From assembly GCA_025612245.1 (NCBI GenBank), contig JAAXKQ010000008.1, forward strand, positions 1 through 64,000: a DNA stretch of 64,000 nucleotides. Direction: 5' to 3'. Position 1 is the first letter of the stretch, and each line of letters opens with the position of its first letter. This DNA is from Ignavibacteria bacterium. GTDB taxonomy: Bacteria; Bacteroidota; Ignavibacteria; Ignavibacteriales; SURF-24. Shown here piece by piece: positions 1 through 7,113 of this stretch. The position numbers were made by a program, and so were the translations under genes. The notes under the pieces are model-generated. The model searched no databases. It had not been told where the DNA came from and saw only the letters and a program-made list of their open reading frames with translations.

Positions 1-40
1 GCACAATTCCAAACTCCCAGCCTTCATGGATATTTCTTTC

Positions 41-231
41 TTAACCTAAACCTTTAACCTTGAACTTTGAACCTCTTTCCCAACTTAAAACTTAAAACTT
101 AAAATTATTTTCCACCTTTGTCTTTTCCTTAACCTCGAACCTTGAACTTTGAACCCTTTCCTTGAACTTTGAACCTCTCTCCCTTGAACCTTCTCTCCCT
201 TGAACCTTCTCTCCCTCGAACCTTGAACAAA
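41..231. repeat. Low-complexity TTGAAC-type imperfect tandem repeat
   Basis: The stretch is built from short variants of TTGAACCT and TTGAACTTTGAACC separated by pyrimidine runs. Two exact tandem copies of a unit reading about TTGAACCTTCTCTCCC lie near 184-215, and a separate ACTTAAA triplet repeat lies near 84-104. No convincing gene fits here: the minus-strand ORF across it encodes only repeated KVQGSR-like peptides, as expected for translated simple repeat. Function unknown. Confidence 0.75.
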
Positions 232-375
232 GACAAACAAATTCATACGGCGTGGCCTCCGGGCATTTCCGCCAATGAACAACTCCTTTAGGGATTCATT
301 TTTCCCGTTTTGTTTACCCGCCAAATCATTACATTTTAATAAGACACGATATATAAAAATAAGAAGGATAAAAAT

Positions 376-1005
376 ATGCGTACAGTTGGCAGATTATTAT
401 TTGCTATGTTCGTTTCGTTTTCTATGATCTCTTTCGTTAATGCCCAGACTACAGATACAACCCAGCAAAAAGGAAATAATAACGGCAGCATAAACAATGG
501 AACTAACAATAATGGCAACATGCATGGAAGTGATGATTTAAATAATGGCACTACTAATAGCCCCGACGTAACGGGCGGTGCTGTTCGTTCCACTACACCC
601 GGAGCAAATACCCCGGCCTCAGGCACTGCCGCTTCAACGGTTGAGCAGGCAAGCATTCAGTTTATGCAGGCAATTAACCGCGGAGACGCTACAACGGCTG
701 CAAGCTTTTATGCCGATGACGCCGTAATTATGCCTCCCGACATAGATTTAATTCAGGGGACAAACGGAATCAAGAACTTCTGGTCCAAGATCATTACCAT
801 CGGCGGCAAATTCGATACACTGACTACAGCCAAGGTTAACGTTAATAACGAAACCGTGGACGAAGTAGGCCGTTATTTCCTGTCGATTAACAGACCGGGA
901 CAAGACCCGATGCAGGAAAAGGGCAAATTTGTTTTTGTCTGGAAACGCCAGCCCGATGATACCTGGAAGATTACGACACACATGTGGAATAGGAACAAAC
1001 AGTAA
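376..1005 (+). CDS. Secreted NTF2/SnoaL-like (DUF4440-type) protein
   Basis: 209 aa. Residues 1-24 form a Sec signal peptide ending in VNAQ. Residues 25-80 are an Asn/Gly/Thr-rich low-complexity linker, and residues 90-205 form a cone-like NTF2/SnoaL domain. Typical family features are 'FMQAINRGDATTAASFYADD' near the domain start and a C-terminal 'DTWKITTHMWN' strand. Such domains bind small molecules or act as catalysts, but no substrate can be read here. AAGGAT precedes the ATG by a normal distance. The gene stands alone and ends at a strong bidirectional terminator shared with the convergent gene. The periplasmic location is inferred from the signal peptide. Confidence 0.8.
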   Translation: MRTVGRLLFAMFVSFSMISFVNAQTTDTTQQKGNNNGSINNGTNNNGNMHGSDDLNNGTTNSPDVTGGAVRSTTPGANTPASGTAASTVEQASIQFMQAINRGDATTAASFYADDAVIMPPDIDLIQGTNGIKNFWSKIITIGGKFDTLTTAKVNVNNETVDEVGRYFLSINRPGQDPMQEKGKFVFVWKRQPDDTWKITTHMWNRNKQ

Positions 1006-1028
1006 AAACTCTTCTTTTAAGCACTATT

Positions 1029-1070
1029 AAAATTCAGGGGATGGAAGAGCTTTCCATCCCCTGAATTTTT
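1029..1070. terminator. Bidirectional intrinsic terminator
   Basis: A perfect 18-bp stem (AAAATTCAGGGGATGGAA and its complement) encloses a 5-base loop and ends in a T run. The A run on the other side lets it serve both the gene ending at 1005 and the convergent gene ending at 1088. Confidence 0.9.
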
Positions 1071-1087
1071 ATCTGGGCCCTCATTAT

Positions 1088-1777
1088 TTAATTCAAAAAT
1101 ATTATGCTCCCCACGTCAAAAAGAGGTCCATCGTAAAGTTCAACCGTCTCATAGCCCAGGCAATTCATAAAACCTTTTATTTCATCTGCCTGCCTGTGGC
1201 AGCTTAGGCTTCCCGTAATAAAGACCCTGTCGTCACTAACGCCGCAGGCGCCGCCGATAAAGCCGTGACTGAATCCGGGCAGGAGGATGCCTTCCGGGGA
1301 AACATAAAGCACGTTTAAGCCCCTGTTTTTTAACGCCTTATATATCCCTTCGTCCGAGGTAATAAAGCTCTCCATCCTAAGTGGCAGTAGGCTGCACCGG
1401 CAGTATCCCTGCTTTACGTGCAGAGTTTCTTTATCCTCTGAGTCCATCAGTATCTTTTTTTCTGTAATATCCGTGCGGTGAATCAGAAAATTTTCGCTCG
1501 CTGCGGCATTGTATCGCGCTGTTTCAGGATATTTCTTTCCTGCAGGAAGATGTCCAATGGTATAGTTTATCTTTTTTTCATCAAGTATACTGAAATATTC
1601 ACCGGGCAGGTTCGGTGCCGCAATAAGCCTGGATGCACTCTGGAAGAAAAATATGTCCGGATGACCGGAGATAGCCTCGTATGTTATTCCCGAGGTGGAA
1701 AGCTCAATCAGATCCCCATAACCTTTCAGGGTTTTCTTTGCCTCTTCGGGCATCTTTCTGTCAATTATAATCTGCAA
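1088..1777 (-). CDS. DUF6873-like GME-fold protein
   Basis: 229 aa, no signal peptide or membrane segment. The C-terminal half shows the pattern I associate with the DUF6873 family of the guanidino-modifying-enzyme (GME) fold: 'KQGYCRC', 'ITSDEGIYKAL', 'GFSHGFIGGACG' and a terminal 'DVGSIIF'. The fold is that of arginine deiminase and related amidinotransferases, but the activity of this family is not known to me. Cys and His residues in 'GFSHGFIGGACG' and 'LSCHRQ' could be catalytic. Its start lies inside the end of the upstream radical SAM gene (17-bp overlap), so the two are translationally coupled and probably work together. Family assignment is from remembered motifs. Confidence 0.65.
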   Translation of the reverse strand: MQIIIDRKMPEEAKKTLKGYGDLIELSTSGITYEAISGHPDIFFFQSASRLIAAPNLPGEYFSILDEKKINYTIGHLPAGKKYPETARYNAAASENFLIHRTDITEKKILMDSEDKETLHVKQGYCRCSLLPLRMESFITSDEGIYKALKNRGLNVLYVSPEGILLPGFSHGFIGGACGVSDDRVFITGSLSCHRQADEIKGFMNCLGYETVELYDGPLFDVGSIIFLN

Positions 1778-2777
1778 TAAACTGCCTTCCTTTTAATAAG
1801 GGGTCGGAAATAAACCTTACCTTTTGGAAACTTTGCAAAAGTTCTTTTTTGTTGCGGGCATTATAACCCACGGCAGCGTTAAGTTCACAAGGGGCTACAG
1901 ATATGGTTATAACTTTTCCGCTTCCTGAGGCCAGGGGCTTAAGTATGGCGTTCCAAATTTCAGTCTGAACCAGCTCACGGAAAGATACATGATATGGTCC
2001 TGCAACAAGATACTCTCCGCTAATGAGGCCTTCAGAAGGGTGCAGCCCCATGCGTATTATGTTTACCCCCGCGGCTTCAAAAATTTCCGCTACAGCCCTG
2101 GCCTGGCATACGGCTTCATTCAGCTCAAGTGGACGGTACTTACCTTTCAGGTACATCTGTTCAAGCTTCGTTCCCTTTATTACAAGCGTAGGATAGATGC
2201 GCGTATTGTCGGCTCCGAGGTCCACAATTTTCCTGGCCGTAAGAAGCGCTTTTTCAGGCGAGTCACCGGGCAGCCCCAGCATCATCTGTAATCCGAGCGA
2301 AAAGCCTTCCTGGCGTATAAGCCTGGAAGCCCGAACTATATCTTCGAGCTTATGCCCCCTGCCCGAGAGTCTCAGCACGTCCTCGTCCAGTGACTGCGCG
2401 CCCAGCTCTATGCAGCTGACGCCGTAGGCTTTCAGCATTTTCAGCTTTTCAGGTGAAATGTAGTCGGGACGCGTGGAAAGCCTGATCCCTTTTATAATGC
2501 CCCGCTTAAGATACTCCACTGCCACACTGAGGTAGCTTTCCTGCATCGAAGCAGGTATACCCGTAAAATTTCCGCCGAAGAAACCAATCTCTACATAACT
2601 CTCTTCGTAGGGAATTGTGGAAAGGTGATCCTCAATTGTCCGCCTTACCTCCTCAGGCAAGGGACTCTCCTGGTGCCCTGAAATTTTCCTCTGGTCGCAG
2701 AAGACGCACTGAAAAGGACAGGCAAGCTCGGGTATAAATACAGGTATGGTATAATGTTTTTGGTTTTTAAGACTCAT
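1761..2777 (-). CDS. Elp3-like radical SAM protein (no GNAT domain)
   Basis: 338 aa. The radical SAM cluster motif 'CPFQCVFCDQ' (CX3CX2C, residues ~20-28) is the Elp3-type spacing seen in short Elp3/YhcC-like proteins. 'GFFGGNFTGIP' (usual GGSFTG) follows, then 'IRLSTRPDYI', 'IELGAQSLDEDVL' and 'GLQMMLGLPGD', all standard Elp3-family SAM-barrel blocks. It lacks the C-terminal acetyltransferase of true Elp3, so tRNA wobble acetylation is not assured; the substrate is unknown. It is first in a two-gene operon with the GME-fold protein downstream. The gap upstream (2778-3048) must hold the promoter. Confidence 0.85.
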   Translation of the reverse strand: MSLKNQKHYTIPVFIPELACPFQCVFCDQRKISGHQESPLPEEVRRTIEDHLSTIPYEESYVEIGFFGGNFTGIPASMQESYLSVAVEYLKRGIIKGIRLSTRPDYISPEKLKMLKAYGVSCIELGAQSLDEDVLRLSGRGHKLEDIVRASRLIRQEGFSLGLQMMLGLPGDSPEKALLTARKIVDLGADNTRIYPTLVIKGTKLEQMYLKGKYRPLELNEAVCQARAVAEIFEAAGVNIIRMGLHPSEGLISGEYLVAGPYHVSFRELVQTEIWNAILKPLASGSGKVITISVAPCELNAAVGYNARNKKELLQSFQKVRFISDPLLKGRQFIADYN

Positions 2778-3048
2778 CTAAAATATGTCTATACTTCATC
2801 TATTATGAAAATGAATTTTATTTTTTCCGGCTGAAACATACAAAGTTTACTCAAATAATTCACCATAAAGCATCAGGCCCTTTTTAGGCCTGGGGCGGCC
2901 GATTTCTTCAAACAAATAATAGTTCTTACGTTCCCTTAAAATGGATTTACTATTACTCAAATATTAATTAGTATTTATCTAAGGTGAAGAAGGGGGAGTC
3001 GAATATTCACTGAATGATTTTTTTAACTCTTTTTTTTAAGAAGGTGGA
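2778..3048. other. Divergent intergenic region, promoters not resolved
   Basis: A 271-bp AT-rich region between divergent genes. It contains AAGAAGGTGG just before the plus-strand start at 3049, and short GC palindromes near 2880-2900. I could not find a full promoter consensus. Confidence 0.5.
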
Positions 3049-3507
3049 ATGTTTAAGAAATTTTTAATATCGGCTTTTCTTTTTTCCCTTCTCCTGCAGT
3101 TTGGCTGCCGGGAAAAACTGGACCTTACGGATTCAGGAACGGGGGAGAACATCTTAATTCCCAATGATAACAGTGAGCCCCCGAATGTGCTTTATTTTAA
3201 TACGCCCGTCAAAGGGGAAATCCTGCAAAAGGGTCTTCAGTTCCGTATCAACTGGTTTGTATCTCCGGCCGTAAAAACCGTCACTTTGACCCTTTTCAGA
3301 AAAGCCGATGAGGTTATGCAGATTTCCGGGGGCACCGAAAACGACGGGCAGTTTAACTGGAAAATCCCGTCCAATATCCCGGTTTCTGTCAGCTACAGAA
3401 TAAAACTGACTAACAGCACAAACTCCGATGAATTTGCCTTCAGCGAGTATTTTACAATATCTGCCGATTCATCCATATATAAGCACAATGCTATTTCAAA
3501 TGAATAG
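3049..3507 (+). CDS. Lipoprotein with Kre9/Knh1-like Ig fold
   Basis: 152 aa. The N-terminus has a lysine pair, a hydrophobic stretch and a lipobox ending LLQFGC near residue 20, so it is probably acylated and membrane-anchored. Residues 50-140 look like a beta-sandwich of the Ser/Thr-rich Kre9/Knh1 N-terminal type: a 'P.V.L.F' opening, 'FRINWFVSPAVKTVTLTLFR' and 'GQFNWKIP', ending in 'YRIKLTNS...SEYFTIS'. These domains are common in extracellular proteins of Bacteroidota-like bacteria and often bind carbohydrate or mediate contacts. It stands alone, and the strong ribosome site AAGAAGGTGG supports the start. Confidence 0.75.
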   Translation: MFKKFLISAFLFSLLLQFGCREKLDLTDSGTGENILIPNDNSEPPNVLYFNTPVKGEILQKGLQFRINWFVSPAVKTVTLTLFRKADEVMQISGGTENDGQFNWKIPSNIPVSVSYRIKLTNSTNSDEFAFSEYFTISADSSIYKHNAISNE

Positions 3508-3552
3508 ATCTCAAATAAACTTTTCGCTGCCCCGGGGCTTACCGGAATAATG

Positions 3553-4698
3553 CTATTCGAACCTTAACCGGAAATTTACTATCTCCGGGGTGTTGCCGGT
3601 CCTTATTGGCGGGCCCCAGCCTCCGAAGCCGCTCGATACGTAGTAATTTGTATTTTGCTTTTTCTTGTAGCCCCAGCTGAGTTCATATACCCTGTTTGTA
3701 ATAAAATTAAACGGCCAGAGTTGTCCGTGATGGGTGTGTCCCGAGATCTGAAGGTCCACTCCGTTGTCTGCCGCCTCCTGGAGGTCGAATGGCTGGTGAT
3801 CCATCATTATCACGGGCTTTGTCCTGTCCACCTCGCGCATCAGTTCCTGCAGCGGCTTCCTTTTTTTAACCTGGTTAACCGAGCGGTCATCCCGACCTAT
3901 AAGATAAACACCGCCTTCAAGCTTCACCACCTTATCGCGCAGCATAACAATTCCATGCTCCGTCAGGTACTGCGTGGCTGCCTGTATGCCGCCATAGAAT
4001 TCATGATTTCCCGGAACGGCATAAATTCCGTATTTGGATTTAATTTTCCTGAGCGTCTCGCCCAGGTTCTGTTTTATCACGGGACCCAGGTCCTCATCCA
4101 CAATATCCCCCGGAAAAAGGACTACATCGGGCTGAAGACGGTTTATCCTTTCGACCAGGCTGTCCAGGCGTGAATTGCCGACCAGCGTTCCAAGGTGTAT
4201 GTCTGAAGCAGCCACTATATTTAACGTCTTAATGGGGTTTGTCTTTTTCTTTATCTCAAGATCCAGCACCTTTAGGCGCGGCGTTACGGCGTTTACCCTT
4301 CCTAATATCACCGTAACTGCTACTATTGAAATTACTGCTAACGCGGTGTAATATTTTGTTCGCGCATAATCCCTCGTCAGAAGCGAAGGAAAGAAACCCG
4401 TAAAATGATTCACAAGGCGGAAGAGATCTATAACAACTACTGCAAGCAAGAAATAAACCATTGCAGCCAGCCAGAATGCCCCCACCCACATCAGAACGTC
4501 GCCAAGTCCATAGAACGCCTGCTTTTCAAGCGTCCTTCCTGCAAAGTAGGAAAGGGCGAGAAAAAGAAAAACAATCAGATAATATGTTCTTATTGGCGAG
4601 CCTTTGGGAATTGCCTGCCAGCCGCGCATAAAAATGTAATAATTAACAAGGCCATAGACTATCAGAACAACACCAAAAAATATAATGAAATTTTTCAT
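3553..4698 (-). CDS. Membrane-anchored metallophosphoesterase (YkuE/YaeI-like)
   Basis: 381 aa. The first ~145 residues hold four hydrophobic helices; the rest is a calcineurin-like phosphoesterase domain. The metal-binding blocks are all present: 'ASDIHLG' (D.H), 'FPGDIVDED' (GD), 'VPGNHEF' (GNH), 'MDHQP' and 'SGHTHHGQLWP' (GHTH). The family includes YkuE, YaeI and the chlamydial lipid A enzyme LpxG, which share this N-terminal membrane plus C-terminal catalytic layout. An envelope lipid pyrophosphate substrate is therefore possible but not shown. It lies downstream of the acyl-CoA synthetase gene on the same strand, with a terminator between them. Confidence 0.85.
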   Translation of the reverse strand: MKNFIIFFGVVLIVYGLVNYYIFMRGWQAIPKGSPIRTYYLIVFLFLALSYFAGRTLEKQAFYGLGDVLMWVGAFWLAAMVYFLLAVVVIDLFRLVNHFTGFFPSLLTRDYARTKYYTALAVISIVAVTVILGRVNAVTPRLKVLDLEIKKKTNPIKTLNIVAASDIHLGTLVGNSRLDSLVERINRLQPDVVLFPGDIVDEDLGPVIKQNLGETLRKIKSKYGIYAVPGNHEFYGGIQAATQYLTEHGIVMLRDKVVKLEGGVYLIGRDDRSVNQVKKRKPLQELMREVDRTKPVIMMDHQPFDLQEAADNGVDLQISGHTHHGQLWPFNFITNRVYELSWGYKKKQNTNYYVSSGFGGWGPPIRTGNTPEIVNFRLRFE

Positions 4699-4719
4699 AG
4701 ACTAATTTTTCTTACCGTT

Positions 4720-4752
4720 AATAAAAAAAGAAAAACCGGACTCCCCGGTTTT
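4720..4752 (-). terminator. Intrinsic terminator after acyl-CoA synthetase gene
   Basis: On the minus strand, AAAACCGG pairs with CCGGTTTT around a 5-base loop, followed by a long T-rich tail (TTCTTTTTTTATT). It lies ~90 bp past the stop at 4840 and before the start of the metallophosphoesterase gene. Confidence 0.8.
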
Positions 4753-4839
4753 CCTAAAAGATAGTTAATTAAGCTTCAATTTGCCAGATACAAAACCCGT
4801 AGGATGCATTATTTTTCCTTCCCAGAGCCGAATTATGCG

Positions 4840-6918
4840 TCATTTCCCCATTTTAATTCTGATATCCAGCGCGTAAACTGCGTCATTTTCTGCAACGACG
4901 AGGGGATTGATGTCAAATTCCTCTATCCTGTGGTTTTCAATCATCATCCTGGCAGCCGACTTGATCACCTCTCTGAGGCAGCGGATGTCAGCCGGATTTT
5001 CACCCCGGACACCCTTGATGATCTGTCCCATTTTTGTCTTTTTTATCATCTCGTTCACGTCGGCATCCGACATAAAGGCCGACTTTATCACCGTGTCGTT
5101 AATGACTTCAACGTATTTGCCTCCTGTTCCGAACATAATCATGGGCCCGAAGGAGGGATCACGGAACCCTCCGAGGAGAATCTCGTGCCTTATTTTGACA
5201 TATGGCTGTATGAGAAAACTGTCTATCGTGAAATTCTGCCGCCCGAATTCCTCCATCATCTTCCGGGCTTCAGAGAGCACCTCAGCCTTTGTCCCCAGGT
5301 TCAGCCTTACGGCATTAAATTCGGATTTATGTATTACCTCACGGCTTATCCCTTTAAGAACTGCCGGCAGGTAGTTTTCAGGAAGCTTCTCCAGCTCCTC
5401 CGGCTTAAGAAGGATGGATTTTATAACCGGAATGTTATAGTCCTGAATTACTCTCATAACCTCATCCTGTCTTAGGTATCCAGCCTGGAACTTGTACTTA
5501 TCCATCCCGGTGGCATTCTTTTCTTTTAAGCGGCTCTGGAGACTTTTTTCAATTCGAAACCTTCTTTTCCTGAAAAAAAGCATGTTTGAGATCACTTCTG
5601 CCGGATCTTCCGGATTTCTGAACAACGGGATCCTGTTGCCGGGCTTTGAACGGTACAGGTCCCAGAACTCGGGAAGGGGCATATAAACCTGCAGCAGCGG
5701 CTTTTCAGATTTTATTTCCGAGACCTCTTCTACCACACGGAAAGGCTTTACCATTACGGGCTCAACAAAAATCGATATTACGGCATCCACGTTCTCATCA
5801 GCAAGGAGTATCTCGTTAACAGCCCTGTAGGCCTCGGCACTGCCGCCCGGGAGGAGGTCCACCGGGTTTTCAACGCTTCCCTCGGGATGGACTATTTCTC
5901 TCAACTTCTGCCTGGTTTCAGGGCTGAGCTCCGCGAGTTTAAGGTTTTCCCTTTCCAGTGCATCCACAGCCAGAATGGCGGGTCCCCCGGCATTTGTCAC
6001 AACCGCCACCTTGTTTCCTTTTGGAAGCGGAAAGCTTTCAAAGCCCTTTGCCGTATTAAAAAGCTCATTCAGATCGTTTACCCTTATAATACCGAACTGG
6101 TTCAAGACGGCTTCAACAACCTTATCCGTGCTCCCGAGTGCTCCCGTATGGGAAGAGGCAGCTTTCATGCCCCCGGAAGTTTTCCCGGCTTTCAATATAA
6201 TGGCAGGCTTTGTAACCTCGCCCTCTATAAATGGACTGATAAACTCATAACCGTTTGTAAAGCTTTCCAGGTAAAACGTAAGCGTATGGATTCCGGGATT
6301 ATCCTGCCAGTACCTTAAGACGTCATTTTCATTGATATCGGCCTTGTTTCCAACGCTGATAAAGTGGGCGAACCTGATGTCTGTTTCCCTGAGCGAATTT
6401 AGCACTGCTGCTCCAAGGGCGCCGCTTTGCGAAAGGAAGCCCATGCTCCCGTGCTCCGGCTTTTCGGCAACAAATGTCGCATTGAGCTTTACTTCACTTT
6501 CTGTATTTATGATCCCCATGCAGTTTGGACCCACCAGGCGTGCTCCCGAAGCCCTGATCTTCTCAACTATACTTTTTTCCACCTTTTCACCTTCAGATCC
6601 CACTTCCTTAAAACCCGCCGTTATGAGTATGAGAGATCTTACGCCCATGGACAAAAGACCGTCTATGGTCTCTTCGCAACAGGCCTTCGGCACGAGTACA
6701 ATTGCCAGGTCTACAGGCTCCTGAATTTCTTCAATTGAATGGTAACACTTAAGCCCCAGAATTGTATCTGCCCTGGGGTTAACCGGAAGTATCCGGCCTT
6801 TATAGCCGTAGGAAAGCATTGTATTTAAGAACTCATAGCCGATGCTTTTTTCTTTCGTTGAAGCTCCGGCAACCAGGACGCTCTTGGGATAAAAGAAAGT
6901 GTTCAGGTGAAAGTTCAT
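4840..6918 (-). CDS. Acyl-CoA synthetase (NDP-forming), fused alpha-beta
   Basis: 692 aa. Residues 1-130 are a CoA-binding Rossmann domain ('VLVAGASTKEKSIGYE', 'PVNPRADTILG'). Residues 145-460 are the succinyl-CoA-synthetase-like alpha region, with 'GPNCMGIIN', 'FLSQSGALGAAVLNS' and the phosphohistidine-type 'SSHTGALGS'. Residues 480-690 are the ATP-grasp beta region, with 'VIHKSEFNAVRLNLG', 'IMFGTGGKYVEV' and 'FDINPLV'. This is the single-chain form of ADP-forming acetate-CoA ligase, which turns acyl-CoA, ADP and phosphate into acid, CoA and ATP. It would conserve energy when acyl-CoA is released during fermentation of amino acids or sugars. The acyl group preferred cannot be read. GGGAG precedes the ATG. 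Divergent from valS. Confidence 0.88.
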   Translation of the reverse strand: MNFHLNTFFYPKSVLVAGASTKEKSIGYEFLNTMLSYGYKGRILPVNPRADTILGLKCYHSIEEIQEPVDLAIVLVPKACCEETIDGLLSMGVRSLILITAGFKEVGSEGEKVEKSIVEKIRASGARLVGPNCMGIINTESEVKLNATFVAEKPEHGSMGFLSQSGALGAAVLNSLRETDIRFAHFISVGNKADINENDVLRYWQDNPGIHTLTFYLESFTNGYEFISPFIEGEVTKPAIILKAGKTSGGMKAASSHTGALGSTDKVVEAVLNQFGIIRVNDLNELFNTAKGFESFPLPKGNKVAVVTNAGGPAILAVDALERENLKLAELSPETRQKLREIVHPEGSVENPVDLLPGGSAEAYRAVNEILLADENVDAVISIFVEPVMVKPFRVVEEVSEIKSEKPLLQVYMPLPEFWDLYRSKPGNRIPLFRNPEDPAEVISNMLFFRKRRFRIEKSLQSRLKEKNATGMDKYKFQAGYLRQDEVMRVIQDYNIPVIKSILLKPEELEKLPENYLPAVLKGISREVIHKSEFNAVRLNLGTKAEVLSEARKMMEEFGRQNFTIDSFLIQPYVKIRHEILLGGFRDPSFGPMIMFGTGGKYVEVINDTVIKSAFMSDADVNEMIKKTKMGQIIKGVRGENPADIRCLREVIKSAARMMIENHRIEEFDINPLVVAENDAVYALDIRIKMGK

Positions 6919-7074
6919 CTTACCGCTCCCTTGGTGAAAAAATCCTCTTCAATAATACCATTTTCCCGAGTGCCATTCCAGAGCCCGCAAAATAATTCTT
7001 TCCGCCGCATTTTTTTGACTCCCCGGACCCGGAAAGCCCCAATTTTCTCCTGCCAAATTGTCGCTGTTTTTGCG

Positions 7075-7082
7075 TATATTTG
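7075..7082 (+). promoter_or_regulatory. Candidate -7 promoter box of valS (TATATTTG)
   Basis: TATATTTG matches the Bacteroidota-type sigma box TAnnTTTG exactly and lies 32 bp before the preferred valS start. No clear -33 TTG box was found at the right distance, so this is a candidate only. Confidence 0.35.
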
Positions 7083-7113
7083 GATTTATGTTTTAATATT
7101 CGAGAGTGCGAAA

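Noticed and set aside
85-324. Minus-strand ORF with repeated KVQGSR-like peptides
   Set aside because: It is a translation of the simple TTGAAC repeats; no domain or start signal supports it.
4804-5475. 223-aa plus-strand ORF
   Set aside because: It lies antisense to the acyl-CoA synthetase gene and has no family features.
6907-7113. N-terminal extension of valS in the ORF track
   Set aside because: The extra 69 residues do not resemble ValRS, overlap the divergent gene and cover a candidate promoter.
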